Shown piece after piece: positions 1 to 10,600 of a stretch of 64,000 bases of DNA. Both the position numbers and the translations under genes were made by a program. The stretch is from the NCBI RefSeq assembly GCF_905171775.1, contig NC_053490.1:159315969-159379968 (forward strand), in the 5' to 3' direction. A model generated the notes under the pieces. The model saw nothing but the letters and a program-made list of their open reading frames with translations. It did not search any database and was not told the origin of the DNA. This stretch comes from Rana temporaria (taxonomy: Eukaryota > Chordata > Amphibia > Anura > Ranidae). The first letter of the stretch is position 1. Each line of letters starts with the position of its first letter.

Positions 1-172
1 AGGGGTGGAGGGGAGAAGGACAGAATTAAAGGAGCAAACAACAAATCCCTACAAAGTAAACATTTAGCCTAACCCAGTTTGACACGCCATACTGAGTCTT
101 TCCCTGACACTGGACTCTCTATTAACCCGCTGGGAATAAGAGGCCAAGCTGGGGAAGAGAATTAGAAGGAAG
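1..172 (+). other. LINE 5' leader (partial)
   Basis: Sequence upstream of the first ORF1 ATG. No second reading frame or clear promoter motif is visible. It is assigned to the LINE only because it directly precedes ORF1; the element start is beyond the window. Confidence 0.5.
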
Positions 173-483
173 GTGACTAAGATGAGTAGAATGACGAGTA
201 GATCAACAAGGGGGGGACCCCCAACTACTCCAAGCAATACAACAGCAACAAGTTCGATTAGACCATTCGTAACAAGAGGGGAAAGTCCGCGTGTCCCCGA
301 GGCCCAGGGAGTAACAAAGCAACAACAAACGAACAAAGTCAAAAAAGCTGAAAATAAGAAACCCCAGAGTGATATTTCTAGAGAAACATCTATAGAATTA
401 AGAGAGGAGGGACCTACAGGAAGCAGACTGGAAAGTAGCAGGGTGGATGAACGAAACGCAGACACTCAGTCCCCCTCAAAAGG
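173..483 (+). pseudogene. LINE ORF1, 5' part (N-terminal basic, disordered region)
   Basis: First 103 codons of LINE ORF1, an RNA-binding chaperone of the retrotransposition particle. The segment is rich in Ser, Thr, Arg and Lys and has no fold I recognise, as expected for the variable N-terminus of L1-type ORF1p. An open frame continues to 676, but residues after 483 are LTR sequence. The true continuation starts at 6499: the last two bases here (482-483) and base 6499 complete one codon, and the frame then runs to the stop at 7211-7213. Joined length would be about 341 codons, close to the usual ORF1p length. ATG 173 is chosen as the first Met of the open frame; an alternative Met lies five codons downstream. 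Confidence 0.75.
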
Positions 484-655
484 TGTAACGCCACTGGCGT
501 TATTCACTATAAGACGAGCGCAGCCTTACCTATCCCATCGGCTGCGCTCCTCTCTCTGCACTGGTCGCGTCACTTCCGGCGCGCCAGTGTTTGCGTTCCA
601 CGCTGGAACGCGGAAGCGCGCCCAGCGTGCTCTCCTGTTTCCCGCGCCCGGCGGC

Positions 656-663
656 TATTTAAA
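656..663 (+). promoter_or_regulatory. TATA-like box in the 5' LTR
   Basis: TATTTAAA lies just downstream of a GC-rich stretch in the LTR, about 170 bp from its left end, a sensible place for the retrotransposon promoter. The copy in the 3' LTR is at 5783-5790. Function is inferred from position and sequence only. Confidence 0.5.
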
Positions 664-674
664 TCGCTGGAAAT

Positions 675-715
675 GACAGCAGGGGGTTCCACTATTCTGA
701 TGGACCCCTGCTGTC
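675..715 (+). promoter_or_regulatory. LTR hairpin just downstream of the TATA-like box
   Basis: GACAGCAGGGG (675-685) pairs with CCCCTGCTGTC (705-715), an 11-bp perfect stem that can be extended by three pairs in the loop. The same hairpin lies at 5802-5842 in the 3' LTR. It would fall near the transcript start and could be an R-region structure. Confidence 0.5.
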
Positions 716-1372
716 CCCCGGAAACCACGCTACAGACCTCGGAGAACCTGTTGCAGTGAAGCACACTCCTCTCAACCACAATACCCATCCACAACCTACT
801 CAAGTCTCCAGCTCACCATTTACAGGCTCAACCCTCCATGCATAGCTTCCCTTCATAGGAACTCACTACAGACAGGATTCCTTACAGTCTGTACTCCGGA
901 GACCTGCTTACCCCTATCTGACCTGACAAGACCAGCAGTACCGCAAGTATCTTCACATGACATATAATTATTATCTAGCTGTGCTGTAGTGTGATGGAAC
1001 TTTGCCTATCATCTAGTCATAGCTGCTCAAATTGAAGTCTGCCTGAACATTTAGTTGTATAATCTGGGATTGCTTAATTACTGATTCACTGTCACCGAAT
1101 TACTTCAGAGACTTGTTTTGAACCACAACAACGCTCATTATAAACATAAGTTTTCACTCACATATCCTACTTTATTCTTATGCTACAGAATACAAGCTTA
1201 TGGATTAATAAGCACTGTGTTTATGTTGTTTTCCTTTTGAGGTTGTGATGATATAAACCATTAACTCTTAATACATATTAGAGTGACTATTTGGTTTACA
1301 CCTGAGAAACCTCCGCAGCTGAGATCTAATTAATCAACTTACATATATCAAGACAGGATCGTCACATAATAG

Positions 1373-1390
1373 TGGAACCCTAAAAAATAA
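1373..1390 (+). promoter_or_regulatory. Candidate primer-binding site
   Basis: TGGAACCC begins seven bases after the 5' LTR end and immediately precedes the gag ATG. A TGG start fits the complement of a tRNA CCA end. I cannot name the tRNA, and the offset from the LTR is a little larger than usual. Confidence 0.35.
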
Positions 1391-4300
1391 TGGATCCAGC
1401 GGAGCTTGCAAACCACTTAGTGGGACTATCACAGCGTGTGGACACTCTCACCACTAATTTAAATGATCTCCGTTTAGAGAATGAGCTTCTCCGAAATCAA
1501 AATTTTCCTCAAGCTAGGGAGCGACCTGAACCCAAGGTCTGCCCTCCAGAACCGTTTTCAGGTGACAGGAAAAATTTCCGTCAATTTATTAGTTCTTGTC
1601 GTCTTATGTTTGAGTTACGCCCCCGTACCTATTACTCTGACAGAGTCAGGATTTTGACCTTGATCTCATATCTTAAAGGGGAACCAAGAGTTTGGGCTGA
1701 TGCCTATGTAGATGAGCACGGTGATCTTCTCGGTGCTCTTAATACTTTCATAGATGAGATGTCTCTCCTCTACGAAGACCCCAACAAACAATTAACAGCA
1801 GAAAATTTTATCCGCAACCTTAAACAGGGGAAAAGACCTGTAGAAGACTACATTTCAGAGTTCAAGTGTTGGTGTCGTGAAACTTTGTGGACTGATATAG
1901 CCCTCAGAAATCAATTTCGTCTCGGGTTATCTGAGTCAATGAAGGATGAACTCGCCCGTGTGGAAATTCCTACATCATTGGAGGATCTTATGCTTCTCTC
2001 ACTCTCGATTGATCGCCGTCTCAGAGAAAGAAAGGCTGAACGTGCCTTTTCCTATCAACCTACACCCTTTCGCAGGTCCAGATCTCCCCCAAAGGAGGTA
2101 CCTATGGAAGTTGGTACAATCAAGGGCCCATTATCCCCAGCTGAGAAACAAAGAAGAAGAGCCCAGAATCTTTGTCTTTACTGTTCCGCCCCTGACCACA
2201 TGGTGTCTTCTTGCCCAATCCTAAAGAATAGGTCTGATGGTAATAACCTTAACATTAGTAAATTTAATGTAGCTAGTACTACATCCGCATCGACCACTAA
2301 TAATTATATCTCTCTCACCCTTACTTTACAGTGGGATCAAGATAGGACAACCATTGATGCGATGGTCGACACTGGTGCCTGTGGCAACTTTATTGATTTA
2401 GATTTTGTTAATTTAAATAAAATCCCTTGTGTGGTAAAGCAAACCCCTTTGTCTGTCATTTTCATTGATGGCTCTACTTCCTCTTTTGGCCCAGTCAAAT
2501 CTCAAACTGTACCCCTGTTGGTTACTAGTGGTAATGCCCATACCGAGACTTTGGTTTTTGATGTCATACCATCACCTTTATTCCCTATAGTGTTAGGCCT
2601 ACCATGGTTACACCTTCACCACCCAACTATTCATTGGCCCGATACTGCAATTACTTTAGACTCTACATTTTGTAAACAAACTTGTTACCCAATCTATAAC
2701 ATACTTTTAACTACTGTAAATTCTGTGGGTCTTCCAACTTATCTACATGATTTTTCCGATGTTTTTAGCAAAACCAATGCAGAGACACTTCCACCTCATA
2801 GAATATATGACTGTCCTATTGATCTTATCCCAGATAGGCCTATTCCAACTGCTAGAATCTACCCACTATCTCAGCCAGAACTGTTCCATCTCAAGGACTA
2901 TCTCGATGATAACCTAAGAAAGGGTTTTATCAGACCTTCCACTTCTCCAGCAAGCGCAGCCATGTTTTTTGTAAAAAACAAAGATGGTTCACTCAGACCT
3001 ATAATCGATTATCGATCATTGAACAACATCACGGTAAAAAATCGTTATCCCCTGCCACTTATCCCAGAATTAATAGAACGTTTGCAGACCTCTAAGATCT
3101 TTACAAAATTAGATCTTAGAGGTGCATACAATTTAATCAGGATTCGTCCAGGCGATGAGTGGAAGACCGCATTCAAGACTCGTTATGGACTTTTTGAGTA
3201 TCTGGTAATGCCATTCGGGTTATGTAATGCACCTGCAACCTTCCAGCGTTTCATCAACGACATTTTTCGTGATTTATTAGACATTTGTGTTGTAATTTAT
3301 CTGGACGACATTTTGATTTTTTCTGACACTTTTGAAGAACACACTAAACATGTAAGATGGGTTTTGGGCAGACTCAGAACTCATTGTTTATATGTCAAGC
3401 TTGAAAAGTGTGTTTTTAGTCAGACATCTATTTCTTTTCTTGGCTATCAAATCACTCCTGAAGGTATTCAGATGGATCATTCAAAAGTTGATTCTATTCT
3501 CTCTTGGCCTATTCCGTCTTCAAGGAAGGCTTTGCAACGCTTCCTTGGATTCTCTAATTATTACAGGAAGTTTATCAAGAACTTCTCAGAGATTGTCAAA
3601 CCTCTAAATGCTTTAACTAGCAAAAACACACCTTTCACTTGGTCAGATGACGCACAAAGATCTTTTGAATCTTTGAAACTTTCTTATACTACGGCTCCTA
3701 TCCTCCAACTACCAAACCCTCAATTTCATTTCACTTTGGAAGTAGATGCGTCTCACTTCGCTTTGGGTGCTGTACTTTCCCAACAAGCAAGTTTATCTGA
3801 TCCTCTACACCCAGTGGCTTTTTATTCTAGAACTCTAACGTCTGCAGAAAAGAACTACCCAATAGGAGAAAAAGAACTCCTCGCAATTAAAGACGCCTTA
3901 GCCAATTGGAGACATCTTCTAGAGGGATCTACGTACCCAATCACCATACTGACTGATCATCGTAATCTTCAACATTTAAAGGCCTGCAAGACCTTGTCCG
4001 CCCGACAGGTGAGGTGGAGTTTATTTTTTGACAGATTTGACTTTTTTATTTCCTATAGGCCGGGTTCACAAAATATAAAGGCGGATTCCCTATCTCGCAT
4101 CTTTGAAGATGAAACTACTGAGATTACACCACTTTCCATCATACCCTCAAACCGTTTCATTGGAGTAACCACCTCTTTCAAACAATTACTCTCTCAGTCT
4201 ATTTCCAACGATGTATCTGACCTACCTAAGGCAGTCCTAAGGCGATCAGACGGAGTATACACCTATAAAGATAAGTTGTATGTTCCTCCACAATTACAGT

Positions 4301-5886
4301 TATCAATACTTAAACAACTACATGATTCCCCCTTAGCTGGCCACCCTGGAATCACTAAAACAATTCATCTTGTAAAAAGACATTACTGCTGGCCCCATTT
4401 AACTAAAATGGTCCATGAGTATGTCAACTCCTGCGAGATTTGTGCCAGTAACAAACTCTCAAGAAAACCCCCATTTGGTCTTCTAGCATCCATTCCAGTA
4501 CCAAATAGACCATGGGAGGTTGTCTCAATGGATTTTATTGTCGATCTTCCTAGATCAAATGGTGCCAACACCATCATGGTCACTGTAGACCTACTTACAA
4601 AGATGGCACATTTCATTCCTTTAAAAAACCTACCAACCTCTCTTGAGACGGCAACAGCCTTCGTTAATAACGTCCTCAAACTGCATGGTTTACCCTCTCA
4701 GATTATTTCAGACCGTGGATCTCAATTCATTTCCAAGTTCTGGAAAGCTCTATGTAATGCATTAAAAATTGATCACCGCATGTCCACCGCTTACCACCCA
4801 CAGACAAATGGGCAGACAGAGCGCATCAATCAGATCTTGGAACAATATTTACGTTGCTATTGCACCCATCTTCAGGATGACTGGTATCAATTACTTCCCC
4901 ACGCGGAATTCGCGTATAATAATTCTACCAGCTCTTCATCCCAATTAACACCATTTTATGCTAATTATGGTTTTCACCCAAGTAGTCTACCATCCTCTTT
5001 TCTCTCAGATAACGTACCTGCAGTAGGAAATTATCTCACTAACCTAAAGGAAATACTCCCTATCTTACGCTCAAATTTAGAAGCTGCCCAGTTACGCCAA
5101 AAACGTAACTATGATCTTCACAGATCAATACCTCCTGACTATAAAGTCGGTGATTTAGTGTGGCTTTCCACCAGAAATTTACGCCTAAATCTACCCTCGA
5201 AAAAATTAGGACGTCAATTCATCGGACCCTACCCCATTACTCAAGTGATTAACTCCAATGCAGTAAGATTACAGCTACCTCCTGATTGGAAAATACATCC
5301 TTCATTTCATGTCTCTCTTATTAAGCCATTCGTACCTAACCCATTCTCTAACAGAATCTCACGTCCCCCTCCTCCAGTTGAAGTTATGGGTGAGACCGAA
5401 TATGAAATTGAAAAAATTCTGGATTCTAGAAAAAGAGGTTCTATAATTCAATATTTAATACGTTGGAAAGGTTACTCTCAACTTGAAGATTCATGGGAAG
5501 ATTCTTCACACCTCCATGCTCCCCGTTTGATTAGGCATTTTCATCGAAGGTATCCTACTCGTCCTTCACCGAATACTCGCACTCGTGGAGTCCCCTTGAG
5601 GAGGGGAGTATGTAACGCCACTGGCGTTATTCACTATAAGACGAGCGCAGCCTTACCTATCCCATCGGCTGCGCTCCTCTCTCTGCACTGGTCGCGTCAC
5701 TTCCGGCGCGCCAGTGTTTGCGTTCCACGCTGGAACGCGGAAGCGCGCCCAGCGTGCTCTCCTGTTTCCCGCGCCCGGCGGCTATTTAAATCGCTGGAAA
5801 TGACAGCAGGGGGTTCCACTATTCTGATGGACCCCTGCTGTCCCCCGGAAACCACGCTACAGACCTCGGAGAACCTGTTGCAGTGA
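1390..5886 (+). CDS. Chromovirus Gag-Pol polyprotein (1498 aa, intact)
   Basis: Single uninterrupted frame encoding the retrotransposon structural and enzymatic proteins. Visible landmarks: Gag capsid-like region to about residue 240; CCHC zinc knuckle (CX2CX4HX4C) near 263-276; aspartic protease DTGA at 327-330; reverse transcriptase with YLDD at 637-640; RNase H with D786; integrase HHCC zinc site (H978, H985, C1015, C1018) and DDE triad D1048, D1108, E1144 with 59 and 35 residues between; chromodomain about 1336-1385 with the RWKGY motif. All catalytic residues checked are present. Gag and Pol are fused in one frame with no visible frameshift or stop. The frame reads through the polypurine tract and about 92 codons into the 3' LTR before stopping, so the last 90 or so residues are LTR-encoded. 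No envelope gene. Confidence 0.95.
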   Translation: MDPAELANHLVGLSQRVDTLTTNLNDLRLENELLRNQNFPQARERPEPKVCPPEPFSGDRKNFRQFISSCRLMFELRPRTYYSDRVRILTLISYLKGEPRVWADAYVDEHGDLLGALNTFIDEMSLLYEDPNKQLTAENFIRNLKQGKRPVEDYISEFKCWCRETLWTDIALRNQFRLGLSESMKDELARVEIPTSLEDLMLLSLSIDRRLRERKAERAFSYQPTPFRRSRSPPKEVPMEVGTIKGPLSPAEKQRRRAQNLCLYCSAPDHMVSSCPILKNRSDGNNLNISKFNVASTTSASTTNNYISLTLTLQWDQDRTTIDAMVDTGACGNFIDLDFVNLNKIPCVVKQTPLSVIFIDGSTSSFGPVKSQTVPLLVTSGNAHTETLVFDVIPSPLFPIVLGLPWLHLHHPTIHWPDTAITLDSTFCKQTCYPIYNILLTTVNSVGLPTYLHDFSDVFSKTNAETLPPHRIYDCPIDLIPDRPIPTARIYPLSQPELFHLKDYLDDNLRKGFIRPSTSPASAAMFFVKNKDGSLRPIIDYRSLNNITVKNRYPLPLIPELIERLQTSKIFTKLDLRGAYNLIRIRPGDEWKTAFKTRYGLFEYLVMPFGLCNAPATFQRFINDIFRDLLDICVVIYLDDILIFSDTFEEHTKHVRWVLGRLRTHCLYVKLEKCVFSQTSISFLGYQITPEGIQMDHSKVDSILSWPIPSSRKALQRFLGFSNYYRKFIKNFSEIVKPLNALTSKNTPFTWSDDAQRSFESLKLSYTTAPILQLPNPQFHFTLEVDASHFALGAVLSQQASLSDPLHPVAFYSRTLTSAEKNYPIGEKELLAIKDALANWRHLLEGSTYPITILTDHRNLQHLKACKTLSARQVRWSLFFDRFDFFISYRPGSQNIKADSLSRIFEDETTEITPLSIIPSNRFIGVTTSFKQLLSQSISNDVSDLPKAVLRRSDGVYTYKDKLYVPPQLQLSILKQLHDSPLAGHPGITKTIHLVKRHYCWPHLTKMVHEYVNSCEICASNKLSRKPPFGLLASIPVPNRPWEVVSMDFIVDLPRSNGANTIMVTVDLLTKMAHFIPLKNLPTSLETATAFVNNVLKLHGLPSQIISDRGSQFISKFWKALCNALKIDHRMSTAYHPQTNGQTERINQILEQYLRCYCTHLQDDWYQLLPHAEFAYNNSTSSSSQLTPFYANYGFHPSSLPSSFLSDNVPAVGNYLTNLKEILPILRSNLEAAQLRQKRNYDLHRSIPPDYKVGDLVWLSTRNLRLNLPSKKLGRQFIGPYPITQVINSNAVRLQLPPDWKIHPSFHVSLIKPFVPNPFSNRISRPPPPVEVMGETEYEIEKILDSRKRGSIIQYLIRWKGYSQLEDSWEDSSHLHAPRLIRHFHRRYPTRPSPNTRTRGVPLRRGVCNATGVIHYKTSAALPIPSAALLSLHWSRHFRRASVCVPRWNAEARPACSPVSRARRLFKSLEMTAGGSTILMDPCCPPETTLQTSENLLQ
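5599..5610 (+). promoter_or_regulatory. Polypurine tract
   Basis: GAGGAGGGGAGTA-type purine run directly abuts the 3' LTR start at 5611, the expected site for plus-strand priming. It lies inside the gag-pol reading frame. Confidence 0.75.
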
Positions 5887-6493
5887 AGCACACTCCTCTC
5901 AACCACAATACCCATCCACAACCTACTCAAGTCTCCAGCTCACCATTTACAGGCTCAACCCTCCATGCATAGCTTCCCTTCATAGGAACTCACTACAGAC
6001 AGGATTCCTTACAGTCTGTACTCCGGAGACCTGCTTACCCCTATCTGACCTGACAAGACCAGCAGTACCGCAAGTATCTTCACATGACATATAATTATTA
6101 TCTAGCTGTGCTGTAGTGTGATGGAACTTTGCCTATCATCTAGTCATAGCTGCTCAAATTGAAGTCTGCCTGAACATTTAGTTGTATAATCTGGGATTGC
6201 TTAATTACTGATTCACTGTCACCGAATTACTTCAGAGACTTGTTTTGAACCACAACAACGCTCATTATAAACATAAGTTTTCACTCACATATCCTACTTT
6301 ATTCTTATGCTACAGAATACAAGCTTATGGATTAATAAGCACTGTGTTTATGTTGTTTTCCTTTTGAGGTTGTGATGATATAAACCATTAACTCTTAATA
6401 CATATTAGAGTGACTATTTGGTTTACACCTGAGAAACCTCCGCAGCTGAGATCTAATTAATCAACTTACATATATCAAGACAGGATCGTCACA
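5611..6493 (+). repeat. 3' LTR of chromovirus
   Basis: Direct copy of 484-1366, same length, no difference found by eye. Contains the end of the gag-pol frame (stop at 5884-5886). Confidence 0.93.
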
Positions 6494-6498
6494 TAAGG

Positions 6499-7213
6499 AG
6501 AAATGGCGGAGATGCTGTTAAGGCTGGAAAATGTGATAAAAGGTGAAATACAGAATTTACGGACAGATTTTATCCACATGCTCTCTAGGATAGAAACAGC
6601 AGAGGAACAGATAGAGAGACAGGAGCGGGAATCAAACGCACTAAAGGTCCAGATGGATCAGATTCAATTGCAACAGAGGCATATTCTCTACAAATTGGAG
6701 GATCAGGAAAATAGAAGCCGGAGACAAAACTTAAGGATAAGATTCATACCAGAGAAGAGGGACGAGGACCTCAGGCCAATAGTGCAGAGGATATTTAACC
6801 CAATACTGGAAAGAACAATAGACAACCCAATTGGAATTGAAAGGGTCCATCGAGTGGGAAATTCGAAAAGAGCGACCCCTGAGCGAACAAGAGATGTCAT
6901 AATAAGGTTCAGATTTTATGAATATAAAGAGGCAATTTGGAAGAAGCTGAGGGGACAACCCCCGATAGTGTTTGAAGGGACGGAGCTGCAGATATTCACT
7001 GATGTGGCCCCAGAAACCCTGGCAAGGAGATGGTTGTTAAAACCGCTCTTGAAACGGATGACAGACTTGAACATTAAATATAATTGGGGGTTCCCCGCTT
7101 GCCTAATTGGAACAAAGGAAGGGAGATCTGCGACACTAAGATTTCCCGAGGACTTAAGGGAATTTTGTAGAAAGTTGGATATCCAGGTCCCTGACCTACC
7201 AGGTTGGGGGTAG
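6499..7213 (+). pseudogene. LINE ORF1, 3' part (coiled coil plus RNA-binding domain)
   Basis: C-terminal two thirds of LINE ORF1p, cut off from its N-terminus by the chromovirus. From about 6503 the protein shows heptad-like Leu/Ile/Glu spacing (trimerising coiled coil, about 75 residues). An ENRSRRQNLRIR motif follows, which marks the start of the L1 ORF1 RNA-recognition domain, then a VHRVGN stretch and a C-terminal domain rich in basic residues. A Met at 6503 opens a frame of 236 residues, but this is probably an internal Met of the original protein. The frame is intact, so the only lesion in ORF1 is the LTR element insertion. Domain identity rests on recognised family motifs, not on a search. 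Confidence 0.88.
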
Positions 7214-7690
7214 GGGGGGGACGGGGATGGGAGGGTGAGGGGGGGGAGAATGGAAACTCCCCCCCTCCCCCCTCTTCCTTGTTTCCCCTAGTTTCCCTTT
7301 CCTGTCTCTGCGTTTTCTTTTTTGCCTTTTCCTCCTTTGCTCTTTTTTATCCTTTGCTTGGGCTCTCCTCTGACCTCGGGCTGGGGTTTTGTCCCCTCCC
7401 CCCCCTCCCGGGTGGAAAACCGGGAGGGGGGGAGGCAATCTCAGACCCCCACCCAGAGCGATCTGGACCAAGATATGGAAGATGGTCCAGAGGCCTTTAA
7501 TAGGCCAAATAGGGGGGGAGGGAGGGAGGGGGGAAGAGATGGGAAGGAGGGAGGGATGGGTTGGAGGGGGAGGGGAGGGAGGGGAGGGAGGGGGGGAGAG
7601 GGAGGGGAGGGAGGGGAGGGGGAGGGAGGAAGGGGGGAAGATATCCTATCTCACCAAAACAATCGGAAGAAACTGTAACCAACAACCAAG
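7214..7690 (+). other. G-rich ORF1-ORF2 spacer of the LINE
   Basis: Strongly strand-asymmetric: pyrimidine-rich at about 7255-7410, then purine-rich at about 7415-7640 with dozens of G runs of three or more. A near-perfect hairpin joins 7395-7411 with 7420-7435. Several reading frames cross it (such as 7322-7678), but they are low-complexity Gly/Arg products of the G runs and are not accepted as genes. It could form G-quadruplex or triplex DNA and could affect ORF2 translation. Confidence 0.75.
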
Positions 7691-10600
7691 ATGCCGGTAA
7701 TTAAATGCCTATCTTATAATGTAAAAGGCCTCAATAGTCCATCAAAGAGACATAAGGTATTAAAGGAACTAAAGAGGTATAGGTCAGATGTTGTCCTCCT
7801 GCAGGAAACCCATCTTACATTAGGATCAAACATAAAGCTATATTCCCCTGACTTCCCCATATGGTACTATGGTGACACCATTTCTAAAAGGGCCAGAGGG
7901 GTAGCAATTGGGATAGCTAAGGGGATTAGGTTTGTGTTAACAGACCGAATGACAGACCCAGAAGGGAGATTCCTCTTTTTAAGGGGAAAACTAGAGGAGG
8001 AGGAATATACTCTTGTAAACATATATGCACCGAATACCTCCCCGATGAAATACCTCCAGGGAATCCTGGGGAAATTAAAAGATTTCAGGAGGGGAAAGAT
8101 AATATTGGGAGGAGATTTAAATTTCTGTATGGACACAAAGGCCGATAAAACACACCAAACATTAGAGACTCAAGAAAGGCAACTGAGAAAGGTAAAAGGT
8201 AGTCTACATAGAAGCCAATTAGTAGACACATGGAGGATCTTTAACCCAAGCAAACGAGATTATACATTTTATTCTCACGTACACGAGAGTTACTCCCGGA
8301 TCGATCACATTTTCATTGAGCATAGAATGTTAGATGCGGTGGTCGAGACAAAAATAGAGACCATGACGATTTCCGACCATGCCCCAATCAGTATATCCAT
8401 AAATATTATAGGCAATCAAAGGACCTATCCAAATTGGAGACTAAATGAGAAACTATTAATAGAAGAGAAAAGTTTAATGAGGGTTAAAAAAGAATTAGAG
8501 GAATATTTTAAGATAAACAAGACAGATGAAATTTCGGCAGCAACATTATGGGATGCCCATAAGGCGGTGATTAGAGGGGTGTTAATCTCCGAAGGGGCAA
8601 GGAGGAAAAAAGAAATGAACAGTAAGAAGGAAAAATTAGTAGATGAGATCTTCAATTTGGAACTAATACATAAGAAAAATGGTAAACAACGAGATATTTA
8701 TCTGGACCTAGTTAATAAGCGGAACGAACTTAAAGAACTTATTGATCGGGAAACAAGAAGGGAATTTAACTTGGTGGCAAGGGAGAGATATAGATGGGGA
8801 AATAAAACAAGCAAACATCTGGCTCGGATGGTACAAAAAAAGAAATCAAGAAATTATATAGACAAAATTAAAAACGAAAAAGGAGAGGTCTTGCACACAA
8901 CAAAAGATATTGCTGAAACATTTAGATTATATTATGAAAAATTATACTCAGTAGAACAAAAAAGCTGGCAAAAAGGGGAGAAAGACAAAAAAATCTCAGC
9001 ATTTTTAGAAGAAGCAAGGTTATCAAAAGTCAGTCAAATAGACGCAGAGGGGATGGACAGGCATATAACGGAAAACGAAATTAAAGTAGCATTATCAAGC
9101 TCTGCCTCAGGTAAAAGTCCGGGGCCAGATGGCTTTACAGTAATGTATTACAAAAAATTTAAAGAGATAATTCTGCCAAGGCTATGCCAGTATTATAATG
9201 GGCTTGGAAAGGAGTACGAACTAAGTAAAGAGGCATCAGAGGCAACTATCACCGTTATCCCTAAGGAAGGGAAGGACATCGGAAACTGTTCAGGATACCG
9301 GCCGATATCTCTGCTCAATACAGATTTAAAACTGTTCGCAAAGGTATTGGCCGGGAGAGTTAAACAGGAAATGGCGAGATTGGTGTACCCGGATCAGACG
9401 GGTTTTGTCCAGGGAAGAGAGGGGAGAGACAATGGGGTTAGAACACTGTTAATCCTCCGGAAAATGAAGGCGGCGGGGTCCCCAGGTCTGCTTCTGTCGA
9501 TAGACGCAGAAAAAGCGTTTGACAGGGTAGACTGGGGACTCATGTTGCTCACCCTGAAGGAAATGGGGTTTGGACAGAGGATGATGGAGTGGATTGGCAC
9601 TCTCTATAGGTCCCCCACGGCCAAAATAAAAATAAATGGAAGTCTCTCTCAAACCTTCTTAATGAGAAATGGTACAAGGCAAGGGTGCCCTCTATCGCCA
9701 TTACTGTTCGTGCTCACATTGGAACCCCTGCTGGCTAGGATCAGAAACTCTCAAAAAATAAAAGGGGTTAAAATAGGAGAGGAAGAACATAAACTTGCAG
9801 CTTTTGCAGACGACGTCCTATTCTATTTAATGGAACCCAAAACATCAATCCCAAACCTTCTAAACCTTTGTAGCGAATACGGAGAAATCTCAAACTTTAA
9901 ATTAAACATCACAAAAACGGAGATTATGAGTATAAACATAAGCAAGATAGAAGAACAACTCCTGAAAATGAAGTACAAATTTGCTTGGGTTAAAGAACTC
10001 AAATACCTAGGAATACTGCTAGCAAAATCGACTAGGGAGATGTATACGATAAATTTTATCCCTTTATTAAATGAAATTAAGATAGAAACAAAAAGGGTGG
10101 AAAACAGGGCAATATCATGGTTAGGACGAATTAATTACTGCAAAATGGTCATTCTGCCAAAAATTTTGTATAAGTTCCAGATGATCCCCATTGCCCTCCC
10201 CGGGACATTGTTCTCGGCCCTTAGAAAATTAATAATGAATTATATATGGAGAAATAAGAAGCACAGGATAGCACTTCAGACCCTAAAACAACCAAAAAAA
10301 AAGGGTGGATTAGCGGTTCCCGATGTCAAGAGATACTATGAGGCGGTGATATTAACAAGAGTGGTGGAGTGGGCCAGGGCTAGCAAAGAAAAAAGGTGGG
10401 TTAGTGTAGAAAATGAATTGTCACAGGCAAGGTTAGATAAGATAATTTGGAACCCTCCACAATTTAGGACAATAGATAAAAACGCACACGAGATAACTAA
10501 AAATGCACTTAAAGTTTGGGACACGGTCTATAAAAAAATTGTGAAAGAGTACAATTCACCCCTTATATCACTAAAGAATAATGATTATTTTGCACCAGGT

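Larger units (their letters stand above)
484..1366 (+). repeat. 5' LTR of chromovirus
   Basis: Starts TGTAACG and ends CGTCACA, a near-perfect terminal inversion with TG/CA ends. It matches the 3' LTR base for base as far as I could compare at a constant offset of 5127. The first 20 bases include a TAACGCC/GGCGTTA palindrome (486-502). Confidence 0.93.
484..6493 (+). mobile_element. Full-length chromovirus (Ty3/gypsy LTR retrotransposon with chromodomain)
   Basis: Two direct LTRs of 883 bp (484-1366 and 5611-6493) flank one gag-pol frame. Domain order is Gag with zinc knuckle, protease, reverse transcriptase, RNase H, integrase, chromodomain, which is the Ty3/gypsy chromovirus arrangement. 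No env-like frame is present. The flanks read aaagg (479-483) and taagg (6494-6498): a 5-bp target duplication with one mismatch, or an exact 4-bp aagg. The element sits inside LINE ORF1 in the same orientation. By eye the two LTRs are identical over their whole length, so insertion was very recent and the copy may still be competent. Confidence 0.95.

Noticed and set aside
484..676. Extension of the first LINE ORF1 frame into sequence after 483
   Set aside because: This part is LTR sequence read by chance; the true continuation is at 6499.
570..803. 77-residue minus-strand frame, repeated at 5697-5930
   Set aside because: Identical only because it lies in the two LTRs; it is antisense to the LTR promoter region with no family resemblance.
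1390..6493. Possible envelope gene of an infectious retrovirus
   Set aside because: No frame exists between the chromodomain and the 3' LTR; domain order is that of an LTR retrotransposon.
7204..7700. Overlapping Gly/Arg- or Pro-rich frames
   Set aside because: Low-complexity readings of the G-rich LINE spacer; they overlap each other in all frames.
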